DNA of 64,000 nucleotides from Haloterrigena turkmenica DSM 5511. Lineage in GTDB: Archaea > Halobacteriota > Halobacteria > Halobacteriales > Natrialbaceae. The stretch spans positions 1-64,000 of the forward strand of contig NC_013747.1 of assembly GCF_000025325.1 (NCBI RefSeq). The letters are read 5' to 3'. Positions 44,885 through 53,659 of the stretch are shown piece after piece. How positions within the stretch are numbered: position 1 is the first letter of the stretch; each line of letters begins with the position of its first letter. A program made the translations under genes and the position numbers. A model generated the notes under the pieces. The model did not search any database. It was given only the letters and a program-made list of their open reading frames with translations, and was not told where the DNA came from.

Positions 44885-46069
44885 GTGACCGACTCCGGCG
44901 CTGACACCGAGACGGAGGCCGATACTGACGTCGCCGTGATCGACGCGGTCGACGCCTACCTCCAGCGGAAGGCGGTCGGCGACCCGGACGGCCCGGGCGC
45001 CGGCACCTACGCCTCGAACGCCGAATCGATCCTGCGCCGCTGGGCCGACTGGCTCGAGGGCGAACACGGCGTCCGGTCGCTGTTCGCTCTCGAGGTCGAG
45101 CACATGCGATCGTACGCCGACGAGTTGCGGGCCCGAGCCGACCGGGGCGAGTACGCCGCCTCTACCGCTGGCACCTACTACGCGGTCGTCCGGGCCTTTC
45201 TCTCGTGGTGCGTCCGCGGCGGGATCCTGGAGACGAACCCGGCCGCGACCGACGCGGCCGAATCCGCCCTGCCGACCGCCGAGGAGCGACCCGACAGCGA
45301 GTTCTGGACGGCCGACCAGCGCCGGCGCCTCGAGACTCACGTCCGCGAGCGAGCCCTCGAGGCCGCGACGGAGCCGATCGACCGCGACGAACGCTGTAAC
45401 CGACTCCGGGAGTACGCGCTGGTGGCGCTGCTGGCTCACTCCGGGGTTCGGGGCTCCGAGCTGTTTCGCGTCCCCGACGACGAGCGTCGGACGGGGGCGA
45501 CGTGGGACGACGTCGACTTCTATACCGGGACGGTCCGCGTGCTGGGCAAGTCCCAGCGCTTAGAGGACGTGCCGCTGCCGGCACCGGCCCGGACGCCGCT
45601 GCGACGGTACCGTGTCGTCCTCGATCCGCCGTCGAACGACTGGCCCCTCTTTCCGACCCGTCACGCGCCCTCGATCGCTCGCCGAGTCAGGGAAGTGCTG
45701 GCCGAGCGCGGCCACGACGAGACACGGATCGAATCGCTGCTCGACGAGCGGACGGCGACGCAACTCGCCCGCGAGCGGACGATCGCCCCGCCGGCGATCA
45801 CGACCGAGGGCGCCCGCTCGGTGCTCAAACGCCTCTGCGAGGCCGCCGATGTCGACGTCGACGGCGACTACCTGACGCCGCGGGGCGTCCGTGGCACCGG
45901 CGACGGCGAGGACGCCACCGGTTATCGGCGCGAAGCGACCGACGCGAAACCAGCACTACGCGCGTCGGTACTCGAGCAGGCGATCGCCGTCCCGGAAGAA
46001 CAGCCGGTCGTGATCGACGTCGATCCGATCGACTCGAGCGGGAAAGACGATCCATCGGAAAACGGTTGA
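44885..46069 (+). CDS. tyrosine recombinase-like protein, catalytic residues degenerate
   Basis: 394 residues with a GTG start. The N-terminal part (about 20-110) has the SAM-like DNA-binding pattern, and the second half resembles a XerC/XerD catalytic domain: Arg in LAHSGVRGSELF and Lys in VRVLGKSQRLEDV. In the last catalytic segment, LTPRGVRGTGDGEDATG, the usual His is Arg, and the following region (ALRASVLEQAIA) has no Tyr where the nucleophile is expected. It may therefore bind DNA without cutting it, or have become inactive. A T-run (46084-46088) after the stop can end its transcript, just before the converging antiporter operon. Confidence 0.78.
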   Translation: MTDSGADTETEADTDVAVIDAVDAYLQRKAVGDPDGPGAGTYASNAESILRRWADWLEGEHGVRSLFALEVEHMRSYADELRARADRGEYAASTAGTYYAVVRAFLSWCVRGGILETNPAATDAAESALPTAEERPDSEFWTADQRRRLETHVRERALEAATEPIDRDERCNRLREYALVALLAHSGVRGSELFRVPDDERRTGATWDDVDFYTGTVRVLGKSQRLEDVPLPAPARTPLRRYRVVLDPPSNDWPLFPTRHAPSIARRVREVLAERGHDETRIESLLDERTATQLARERTIAPPAITTEGARSVLKRLCEAADVDVDGDYLTPRGVRGTGDGEDATGYRREATDAKPALRASVLEQAIAVPEEQPVVIDVDPIDSSGKDDPSENG

Positions 46070-46119
46070 GTCGACTGCGCTGGCGTTTTTCTCGAGAACA
46101 GATAGCTCCCTGAGGGGCC

Positions 46120-47976
46120 TTAGACGAGGAGCAACAGGAGGATCACCGTCAGCACGACCGTCAGCAGGAGGACGGTGGTCCCGATGCTCGCCCGGAGGTG
46201 AATCGTCGACGGTCGACCGCCATCGGTCGGCTGCCGATCCTCGACGTCGACCCCGGGAACGCGGCGAGCGGCGGCGTCGACGGCCAGCACCGGGTTGTTG
46301 CCGATCCAGTAGCAGCGCTTGACGAGGCCGACGGCCGCGGCGTCGACGACCCGGTAGAGTTCGGTCGTCGCGAGCATCGACCACCGGCCGACGTAGTAGC
46401 CCGCGGGGAAGACGACCCGCGCCGGATCGCCCAGATCGAGCTTCGAGAGCGGTTTGCGGACGACGGCGAAGGTGACGAGCGCGACTGCCGTCAGAATTCC
46501 CGCCGTCTCGAGGTGGCTCGAGCTATAGGGGTGGAGGTGGCCCTCGCCGTCGTTCGGGTAGACGAACGAGAACTCACCGCCGTGGGCGTGGATCGTCGGC
46601 GCGAGGTCGGCCAGTCCCTGCCACCAGACGCCGAAGAGCAGGCAGGCCCCACCCAGTCCGAGCATGGCGATCGTCTGGCCGGGTCTGGCGTCGGGCACCG
46701 AGATGTCGCTCTCTCCGTGGAAGAAGACGTAGTAGCCGAGCTTGATGAACGACAGGAGGGTCCCGATCGCGCCGATCCAGAGCAGCCAGTACAGCGCCTC
46801 GAACTCGTGGACCCCGTAGTAGTGGGGATCGGCCGCGTCGAAGAGCATTCCCTTGCTGATGTACCCGTTGAAGCCGGGGATCGCGGTGATCGAGAGCGCG
46901 CCGAGGCCGAATCCGATCGCCGTCAGCGGCATCTCGCGCCAGAGCCCGCCGAGTTTGTAGAGGTCCTCCTCGCCGGTGCGGAAGATGACGACGCCGACGG
47001 CCATGAACAGCAGGCTCTTGAACAGGATGTTGTTGAACAGATGGCTCATCGCCCCAGCGGTGGCGATCTCGGTTTCGACCATCCAGGCGCCCATCCCGAT
47101 TCCGGCGACGATGTAGCCCAGCTGGGCCTGGATGTGGTAGGACAGCAGCGCCCGCATGTCGTGTTGCAACAGGGCGAACGTCGCCCCGTAGACGGACATC
47201 AGTCCGCCCATGTACGCGATGTAGATTCCCAGTTCGCTCTCGGCGCCGATGGGGAACGCCCGGTAGAGGACGAACGCGCTCGTCTTCGTGGTGTAGACCG
47301 AGAGGAACACCGACGCCGCGAAGTGCGGCCGCGGGTAGGTGTCGGGCAGCCACGTGTGGAGCCCGATAAAGCCGACGTTGACGCCCATTCCGAGCACCGC
47401 GAGCATCGCCGGCAGCCCGGACGCGATCCCGGTTCCGTCGTAGACGAACGTCCCGGCCTCGACGTAGTGGGCGGCGACGGCAAGCAGCACGATCACGCCG
47501 CCGGTGCCGTGGAACAACGCGTAGCGGAAGCCGGCCCGGACGGCGTCGCCGCCGTAGTGCCAGACGACCAGCGTGCTCGTCACGGCCATCAGCTCCCACA
47601 TGAACACGAGCACGAGCCAGTCGCCGGCGAACGCCGCCCCGAGCGAGGAGGCGACGTAGGTGAGCGCGATCGCGACCAGTTCGCGGCTGGCACCGCTCGA
47701 GTAGGCGTAGATGACCGAACAGATCCCGAGGAAGCCCAGTCCGATGCCGATCATCTGGGAGAAGCCGTCGACGTGGAAGGCGACGACGTCGAACCCGAGG
47801 AAGGTGCCGGTGAGGTAACTCCCTTCGGGGGCGTACACCGAGATCGCCAACACGCCCGCGAGGCTCAGCGCGCCGGCGGCGAAGCCGGCGATTCGGGGCA
47901 GTACGAGCACGAGCAACGCCGCCGCGAACACCAGCAGCGGCGGGTAAGCCATCGTCAGGAGATCGCTTTCGATCAT
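46120..47976 (-). CDS. Mrp/Mnh antiporter subunit, NuoL/MnhD-like (third)
   Basis: 618 residues, about 14-16 membrane segments, the last product of the antiporter operon. The proton-translocating core shows FMWELMAVTSTLVVWHY (Glu in helix 5), HTWLPDTYPRPHFAASVFLS and FNNILFKSLLFMAVG. A long cytoplasmic tail and one last segment (TTVLLLTVVLTVILLLLLV) follow. Its ATG overlaps the preceding stop as ATGA. It belongs to the complex I-related family; the operon has three such subunits, more than the two of classic Mrp. Confidence 0.85.
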   Translation of the reverse strand: MIESDLLTMAYPPLLVFAAALLVLVLPRIAGFAAGALSLAGVLAISVYAPEGSYLTGTFLGFDVVAFHVDGFSQMIGIGLGFLGICSVIYAYSSGASRELVAIALTYVASSLGAAFAGDWLVLVFMWELMAVTSTLVVWHYGGDAVRAGFRYALFHGTGGVIVLLAVAAHYVEAGTFVYDGTGIASGLPAMLAVLGMGVNVGFIGLHTWLPDTYPRPHFAASVFLSVYTTKTSAFVLYRAFPIGAESELGIYIAYMGGLMSVYGATFALLQHDMRALLSYHIQAQLGYIVAGIGMGAWMVETEIATAGAMSHLFNNILFKSLLFMAVGVVIFRTGEEDLYKLGGLWREMPLTAIGFGLGALSITAIPGFNGYISKGMLFDAADPHYYGVHEFEALYWLLWIGAIGTLLSFIKLGYYVFFHGESDISVPDARPGQTIAMLGLGGACLLFGVWWQGLADLAPTIHAHGGEFSFVYPNDGEGHLHPYSSSHLETAGILTAVALVTFAVVRKPLSKLDLGDPARVVFPAGYYVGRWSMLATTELYRVVDAAAVGLVKRCYWIGNNPVLAVDAAARRVPGVDVEDRQPTDGGRPSTIHLRASIGTTVLLLTVVLTVILLLLLV

Positions 47977-49928
47977 TCGGACATCACCTCCAGGGCCTCC
48001 TCGAGGGACAGGCCCTGCAGTTGGTCGAAGGAGTCGACGCCGAAGACGCCCTCCACGATGTGCGTGATCAGGTCGAGGAAGACGGCGTGGTCGGGGACGA
48101 CCCCGAGGACGACCGCGCCGGTCGCGATGATCGCGATCGGCGCCAGCATGAGCCACGTGCTCTCGCCGAACGGCGACTGTCGCTGCCAGCCGCCGGCCGG
48201 CGGTCCGCCGGTGAGGTGGTCGTCGTGGTCGCCGTGGTGGTCGACGGAGCTGACGTGTTCGCCCTGCTCGTTGTCGGGAACGGTGTGGTCGCTCGGATAC
48301 TGATCGACGGCGTACTCGTAGTCCTCGTTCCCGTTCTCGTCGTCGACGGCAGCCGCGTCAGCGTCGGCGCCCTCGTCGTCCACGTCCGCCGGGGCTTCCC
48401 GCTCGGACCGATCGGCGCCGCCGTCCGTGGCGACGCCTTCCTTCTGGCCCCGAGCGGTGTCACCGTAGGACTCGAAGATCCCGCCGCGCGGGAACTCAAG
48501 GACCGGTTTGGCGTCGTGGCGGTCCTCGCTCTCGAAGAAGGCCGTGTAGACGACCGGCCAGAAGTAGGCGATGTTGAGCACGCCCGAGAGGAGCAGCGTG
48601 CCGGCGAAGATCCAGTACTCGCCGCCCATGTAGCCGGAGCCGATCAGCATGTAGAACTTGCTGACGAAGCCGGCGATCGGCGGGAGGCCGGCCATCCCGG
48701 CCGCGCCGATCGTGAACGCACCCATCGTCAGCGGCATCCGTTTGCCGATGCCGGCCATGTCGCTGATGTAGTCGGTGTGTGTCTCGACGTGGATCGCCCC
48801 CGCACAGAAGAACAGCGTGAGCTTCGCGAACGCGTGGGCGGGGATGTGGAACAAGGCGCCAACCATCGCGTAGGGGTGTAACATCGAGAGCCCGAGCACG
48901 ATGTAGGACAGCTGTGCGGTCGTCGAGTAGGCCAGCCGGCGCTTGAGGTGGTCCTTGCGCATCGCGATGATAGAGGCCGCGGTCAGCGTGAACGCGGCGA
49001 CGATCGCGACGGGGATGTTGAGCCCGACCTCGCCGATCCCCGGAACGTCGAGTGGCAGGTCGTGGATCAGTCCCGGTCCGTAGACGTCTAAGATGACCCG
49101 CGCGACGCCGAAGGCGCCGGACTTGACGACCGCGACCGCGTGGAGCAGCCCGGAGACCGGCGTCGGCGCGACCATCGCGTCCGCGAGCCACGAATGCAGC
49201 GGCATCAGCGCCGCCTTGACGCCGAAGCCGGCGATCAGCAGGAAGAACGCGGCCTGCGCGAAGCCGGGTTCGGCTTGCGCGGCCGTCGCGAGCGCCTCCA
49301 TCCCGCCGGACTCGAAGGCCAGCGTCGGATCGCCGTTGATCGACGCGGTCAGCCAGTAGACCATCACGGTCCCGGCCAGCAGGAAGACCCCGCCGCCGAA
49401 GAACGTGTAGGTGAGGTACTTCCGGCCGGCGATCCGGGCCTCGTTGTCCTCGTTGTGGGCGACCAGCGGGTAGGTTACGAGCGACAGCAGCTCGTAGAAG
49501 ACGAAGATCGTCACCAGGTTCGCGGCGAAGGCGATCCCGACCGCGGCCGAGAGGCTCGCCGCGAACGAGGCGAAAAAGCGGGTCTGGGCGTGCTCGTCGA
49601 GCCCGCGCATGTAGCCCGCCGCGTAGAAGGACGTGAAGATCCAGAGGAAACTCGCCAGCAAGGCAAAGAGGATCCCCAGCGGATCCGCCCGCAGCGCGAA
49701 GTCGACGCCCGGGAGGAACCGAAGCCCCGTGCTCTCGTAGAGGCTCCACGAGTAGACGGTACCGGACATGACCGCGGGGAGCATGCTGGCGACGATTCCG
49801 AACTTGCCGAGCGCGGCCAGTACGGACCAGCCCTCGCGGAGATTCGGACGGCGATGCGACGCGACAATCAGGACGATCGCGACCGCCGACACCAACACGG
49901 CGGCGAGCGGTCGTAGGTCTGCAACCAT
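47973..49928 (-). CDS. Mrp/Mnh antiporter subunit, NuoL/MnhA-like
   Basis: 651 residues, about 15 membrane segments. Core motifs: FVFYELLSLVTYPLVAHN (Glu in helix 5), LHSWLADAMVAPTPVSGLLHAVAVVKSGAF, and AYSTTAQLSYIVLGLS. A cytoplasmic loop of about 110 residues (about 480-590) is acidic and holds a His cluster (DHHGDHDDH), unusual for the family and possibly metal- or pH-sensing. It carries the ion path with the neighbours. It starts one base inside the preceding stop (TAATG) and ends in ATGA overlap with the next gene. Confidence 0.88.
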   Translation of the reverse strand: MVADLRPLAAVLVSAVAIVLIVASHRRPNLREGWSVLAALGKFGIVASMLPAVMSGTVYSWSLYESTGLRFLPGVDFALRADPLGILFALLASFLWIFTSFYAAGYMRGLDEHAQTRFFASFAASLSAAVGIAFAANLVTIFVFYELLSLVTYPLVAHNEDNEARIAGRKYLTYTFFGGGVFLLAGTVMVYWLTASINGDPTLAFESGGMEALATAAQAEPGFAQAAFFLLIAGFGVKAALMPLHSWLADAMVAPTPVSGLLHAVAVVKSGAFGVARVILDVYGPGLIHDLPLDVPGIGEVGLNIPVAIVAAFTLTAASIIAMRKDHLKRRLAYSTTAQLSYIVLGLSMLHPYAMVGALFHIPAHAFAKLTLFFCAGAIHVETHTDYISDMAGIGKRMPLTMGAFTIGAAGMAGLPPIAGFVSKFYMLIGSGYMGGEYWIFAGTLLLSGVLNIAYFWPVVYTAFFESEDRHDAKPVLEFPRGGIFESYGDTARGQKEGVATDGGADRSEREAPADVDDEGADADAAAVDDENGNEDYEYAVDQYPSDHTVPDNEQGEHVSSVDHHGDHDDHLTGGPPAGGWQRQSPFGESTWLMLAPIAIIATGAVVLGVVPDHAVFLDLITHIVEGVFGVDSFDQLQGLSLEEALEVMSE

Positions 49929-51574
49929 TAGTTGAACACCTCCGTGAGGAACGGCTCGAGGAAGTCGGCGAACGCTCCACCAGCGAAGCCGAGCGCGACC
50001 GCGACGATCGCCGCGATGACGACCACCGCGACCATCCCGCTCGAGACCGGGTCCGTCGATCGGCCGTGACCGTCACGACCGGGACCGCCGGACGGATCGT
50101 ACGAGACGCCGGCCGCGAGCGGGGTCTCGATCGCGCCGTCGTCCGACGCTGGATTCTCGCGAGCATCGCCAGCGCTCTCGTCGCCACCGTCGGTCGCGAC
50201 CGCTCCCGGCCCGTGTCCGTGGGTAGACTCGACTCCGGGGGCCGGCGTGAAGTACATCTTCTCGAGCAGGCGAGCGGCGTAGGCTAAGGTGAGCATGGTA
50301 CTGAGGAAGATCACGGCCGCGACGGGCCACAGTTCGGCCTCGACGGCGCCAAGCGCGATGTACCACTTGCCGACGAAGCCGACGGCCGGCGGGACGCCGA
50401 CCAGCGCGAACAGGAGGACGGCCATCGCGCCGGCGACGACCGGCCGCCGCTCGGCGAGGCCGGCGTACTCGTTGACGGTGCGAGCGCCGTAGCTCGTCGC
50501 GACGATCGCCGCCGACAGGAAGAGGCCGGCCTTGAGAATCCCGTGGCCGACCAGGTGGATCGCGGCACCGGTAAACGCCGTCTCGGAACCGCCAGCGATG
50601 ACGACGCCGTAGGCGGCGATCACCAGGCCGAACTGCGAGACCGACGAATAGGCGAGCATCCGCTTTACCTCGCGCTGGATCACGGCCAGGACGGTCCCGG
50701 CGAGGACGCTCACGCAGCCGACGGTGAGGACGATCGAGGCCGCCCGCGGCATCGAGGCGAGATAGTCGACCTCGAAGACGGTAACGATCAGCCGCCCGAA
50801 CGCGTACGCGGAGGCCGTCGAGACCAGCGCCGCGATCAGCGGCGTCGCTCCGTCGGGGGCCTGCTCGTAGGCGCTCGGTTGCCACGTGTGTAGCGGCCAC
50901 TGGGCGACCTTGGTCGCGAAGCCGACCACGATGAACGCGAACCCGGCCTGAATCAGGGTCTGGCGTTCCGCGTTCGGGATCGCCTCGGCCAACTCGACCA
51001 TGTTGAGCGTCCCCGTCGCCATGAAGACGAACGCGACGCCGATAAGGTACATCGACGCGGCGACGGTCCCCAAGATGAGGTACTTCAGGGCGGCGACCGC
51101 CGATTCCGGGCCGTCGCCGCTGGCGACGAGCGCGTAGGTCGCGAGGCTCGAGATCTCGAGGAAGACGAACAGGTTGAAGACGTCGCCAGTCAGCGAGATA
51201 CCGAGCAGTCCGCCGACCAACAGTAGGTAGGCGGTGTAGAACGTGTTCCCGCGCGGGCCCCCGCGTCGCGTGTACGCGAGGACACCGGTGGCGACCCCGG
51301 TCACGAGCAGGACGACCAGTATCGAGAACTGGTCGGCGACGAGTTGGATCCCGTACGTTCGGGGATAGCCGCCGAGGGTGTGGACCACTCTGCCGCCGGC
51401 GTGGACGGCGCTCGCGAGGTAGCCGGCGGCGACGAACAGCGCGGCCGTCGTGATCGCGGCGACGGACCACCCGGTGCGGTCGAACCGCAGGCCGAGCGCG
51501 ATCGGGAGCGTCGCCGCGAGAATCGGGGCGACGATCAGCAGCGGCGGGAGTAGTTCGACGACACTGCTATTCAT
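49928..51574 (-). CDS. mnhD: Mrp/Mnh antiporter subunit D
   Basis: 548 residues, about 14 membrane segments. Motifs: LFVFLEISSLATYALVAS (key Glu), WPLHTWQPSAYEQAPDGATPLIAALVS, and AYSSVSQFGLVIAAYG. The C-terminal loop holds a short THGHGPG string and acidic stretch before the last segment (GMVAVVVIAAIVAVAL). The ATG lies within the end of mnhC, giving an 8-base overlap (51567-51574). A GTG two codons earlier is less likely. Confidence 0.9.
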   Translation of the reverse strand: MNSSVVELLPPLLIVAPILAATLPIALGLRFDRTGWSVAAITTAALFVAAGYLASAVHAGGRVVHTLGGYPRTYGIQLVADQFSILVVLLVTGVATGVLAYTRRGGPRGNTFYTAYLLLVGGLLGISLTGDVFNLFVFLEISSLATYALVASGDGPESAVAALKYLILGTVAASMYLIGVAFVFMATGTLNMVELAEAIPNAERQTLIQAGFAFIVVGFATKVAQWPLHTWQPSAYEQAPDGATPLIAALVSTASAYAFGRLIVTVFEVDYLASMPRAASIVLTVGCVSVLAGTVLAVIQREVKRMLAYSSVSQFGLVIAAYGVVIAGGSETAFTGAAIHLVGHGILKAGLFLSAAIVATSYGARTVNEYAGLAERRPVVAGAMAVLLFALVGVPPAVGFVGKWYIALGAVEAELWPVAAVIFLSTMLTLAYAARLLEKMYFTPAPGVESTHGHGPGAVATDGGDESAGDARENPASDDGAIETPLAAGVSYDPSGGPGRDGHGRSTDPVSSGMVAVVVIAAIVAVALGFAGGAFADFLEPFLTEVFN

Positions 51575-51944
51575 CGGCACGCACCTCCCGCAGGGTATCC
51601 TCGCGGAGCGTTCCGTACTCCGAGTAGATGCGGATGATCAGCGCCAGCCCGACCGCCGTCAGCGCGATGCCGACGACGATGGCGGTCAGGACGATGACCT
51701 GGGGCAGCGGGCTCGCGACCATGACCTCCCCGGGCTCGCCGTGGTGGGGAACGATCGGCGCCGACGCGCCGTCGGCGTCGATGTAGGCCATCGAGATGAA
51801 AAACAGGAAGATCGCCGTCTGGAAGAGGTTCACCCCGATCAGCTTCTTCACGAGGTTCTCGCTGGCGATCACCATGTAGATCCCGATGCCCAGCAGGACG
51901 AACATCAACACGTACGTGTAGCGGCTCGCGAGGAGTTCAATCAT
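51567..51944 (-). CDS. mnhC: Mrp/Mnh antiporter subunit C (NuoK-like)
   Basis: 125 residues, three membrane segments (about 5-30, 38-58, 80-108). The NuoK-type Glu lies in ASENLVKKLIGVNLFQTAI. It overlaps mnhB by 8 bases at its start and mnhD by 8 at its end, so the three are made together. Confidence 0.92.
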   Translation of the reverse strand: MIELLASRYTYVLMFVLLGIGIYMVIASENLVKKLIGVNLFQTAIFLFFISMAYIDADGASAPIVPHHGEPGEVMVASPLPQVIVLTAIVVGIALTAVGLALIIRIYSEYGTLREDTLREVRADE

Positions 51945-52455
51945 CGTCGCTCACCTCCCCGTCGGCGGAGTCGTGGCGATTCTCGAGACCGCCGGTACCG
52001 CTCGGACGGTCGGGTTCGAACCCCGCCGCCATCGCGAAGAAGAGGGTGATAATGACCCCCGAGACGATCAGCGAGATGCCGGCGATCTCGACGGCCTCGA
52101 GCCCCCACTTGGGCTTGATGTGGAAGACCTCTTTGAGCATGGTGAACTCAAGGAAGTCCCCGCCGAGGGCGACCATCCCGAGGCCGATCGCACCGAAGAT
52201 GATGACGCCGCCGGTGACGAGGCCGACGAGCAGGGAATTTCGCAGCCACTGGCGGGTCGGTTCGATTCCGAAGGCGAACGCGAGCATGAGGATCGTGACG
52301 CCGACGATGGTTCCGCCCTGGAAGCCGCCCCCGGGGGCGTCGCCCCCGTGGAAGGTCATGAACAGCCCGTAGGTGAGCGTGAACGGTGCTATGATCTTGA
52401 CGGCGGTCATGATCACCTGACTCTCGGTGTAGGTATCGTCGAAGGATTCGGGCAT
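51937..52455 (-). CDS. mnhB: Mrp/Mnh antiporter subunit B
   Basis: 172 residues, four membrane segments, with the family string HGGDAPGGGFQGGTIVG (about 39-55). The segment after it, TILMLAFAF, and the helical cytoplasmic end are typical of MnhB. The last 25 residues are acidic. The stop is within mnhC; the start lies next to the stop of the DUF4040-like gene. Confidence 0.93.
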   Translation of the reverse strand: MPESFDDTYTESQVIMTAVKIIAPFTLTYGLFMTFHGGDAPGGGFQGGTIVGVTILMLAFAFGIEPTRQWLRNSLLVGLVTGGVIIFGAIGLGMVALGGDFLEFTMLKEVFHIKPKWGLEAVEIAGISLIVSGVIITLFFAMAAGFEPDRPSGTGGLENRHDSADGEVSDDD

Positions 52456-52995
52456 TTAGGCGAACACCTCGCGTTTCAGGACCACCAGCGTCGAGACGCC
52501 GGCGGCGAAGACGACGACCGCCTCGCCGAAGGTGTCGAACCCACGGTAGGCGGCGAGGACGGACGTGACCGCGTTCTCGACGCCGGTCTGTTCGTAGGTC
52601 TCCGTGATGTAGTGTTGGGTCACCTCGGGGTTCGACCAGACCGGCGTTTCCAGGCTCCCGACGGGGTACATCTCGGGGAGCACGACGGTACAGAGCACGA
52701 GTACGAACGCGCCGACGGCGACGACGCCCGGCACGTGGATGCGCTCTCTGAGCCGGTCGGTCGTGGGTCGAGTCGTGCGCGCGATCGTCAGCAACAGCAG
52801 CAGCGTCGTCACGCCGGCGCCGATCGCCGCCTCGGTCATGGCGACGTCGGGCGCCAGCAGGAACGTATAGAGGATGGCCATCCCGAGGCTGTAGGCGCCG
52901 AAGACGATGATCACCGACAGCACGTCGCGGAACAGCGCCGTCGCGACGGCCGTCACGAGGATGAAGACCGCGAGGGAGTAGGCGAACAGGCTCAT
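52456..52995 (-). CDS. Mrp antiporter DUF4040 subunit (MbhE/MnhA C-terminal-like)
   Basis: 179 residues with four to five membrane segments. The string APDVAMTEAAIGAGVTTLLLLLTI matches the DUF4040 part fused to the end of MnhA in many bacteria; in archaea it is a separate gene. The C-terminal segment (GFDTFGEAVVVFAAGVSTLVVL) matches MnhB-leading or MbhE-type proteins. Start at the ATG that overlaps the mnhG stop as ATGA. Confidence 0.85.
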   Translation of the reverse strand: MSLFAYSLAVFILVTAVATALFRDVLSVIIVFGAYSLGMAILYTFLLAPDVAMTEAAIGAGVTTLLLLLTIARTTRPTTDRLRERIHVPGVVAVGAFVLVLCTVVLPEMYPVGSLETPVWSNPEVTQHYITETYEQTGVENAVTSVLAAYRGFDTFGEAVVVFAAGVSTLVVLKREVFA

Positions 52996-53381
52996 CGGGT
53001 CTCGCCCTCCGTTCCGGCTTCGACCTCGGTGTCGTCCGTTCCCCCGTCCTCGGCGAGGACGGGTTCGACGTCCAACTCCGCCGCGGAGCGGGCGATGGCG
53101 TGGGCCGCCGTCGGATTCGTGATGAACACGAAAAACAGCAGCAAGACGGTGTAGACCGCCGCGTGCTGCCAGCCGAACGCGAGCGCGACGCCGGCTAGCG
53201 CGAAGCCGGCACCGAGCGTGTCCGTCTGGGAGGCGGTGTGGGCCCGAGCGTAGATGTCCGGGAGCCGGAGGACGCCGACCGTCGAAACGAGCGTGAAGAA
53301 CACGCCCAGTCCGAGACAGGCAACGATCGCCCAGAACCGAACGGTCTCGAGGGTCGACTGGAGCGCGATCGGCTCGATCAC
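52992..53381 (-). CDS. mnhG: Mrp/Mnh antiporter subunit G
   Basis: 129 residues with three membrane segments. The G-subunit signature GVLRLPDIYARAHTASQTDTLG is seen at about 35-56, followed by LLFFVFITNPTAAHAIARSA. An acidic C-terminal tail is added. The GTG start overlaps the mnhF stop as GTGA. Confidence 0.93.
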   Translation of the reverse strand: MIEPIALQSTLETVRFWAIVACLGLGVFFTLVSTVGVLRLPDIYARAHTASQTDTLGAGFALAGVALAFGWQHAAVYTVLLLFFVFITNPTAAHAIARSAAELDVEPVLAEDGGTDDTEVEAGTEGETR

Positions 53382-53659
53382 AGCACACCACCCCGGTCGA
53401 CGGTGAACTTCGAGATGGCGATCGACATCAGGAAGTTCAGCAGGGCGTAGATCAGCGCTACGTCGAGGAACCACGACTGATCGAGCCCCGCCGCCAGCAG
53501 GGCGAGGATGACGACCGTGTTCGTCCCGATGACGTTGACCGCCAGCAGCCGATCCTGCGTGGTCGGGCCGACGATCGCGCGGTAGAACAGCACGATCGCG
53601 AGGACGACGAACAGCGCCGCCGCCGCGAGGAAGACGTCCTCGAGCGGAACGGGCGTCAC
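53378..53659 (-). CDS. mnhF: Mrp/Mnh antiporter subunit F
   Basis: 93 residues, three membrane segments. The signature FYRAIVGPTTQDRLLAVNVIGT and the C-terminal YALLNFLMSIAISKF identify MnhF. The GTG start overlaps the mnhE stop as GTGA. Confidence 0.92.
   Translation of the reverse strand: MTPVPLEDVFLAAAALFVVLAIVLFYRAIVGPTTQDRLLAVNVIGTNTVVILALLAAGLDQSWFLDVALIYALLNFLMSIAISKFTVDRGGVL

Noticed and set aside
46198-48303. Plus-strand frame of 701 residues opposite the antiporter subunits
   Set aside because: Hydrophilic Arg/Asp/Val shadow of the membrane-protein frame; no homologous pattern seen.
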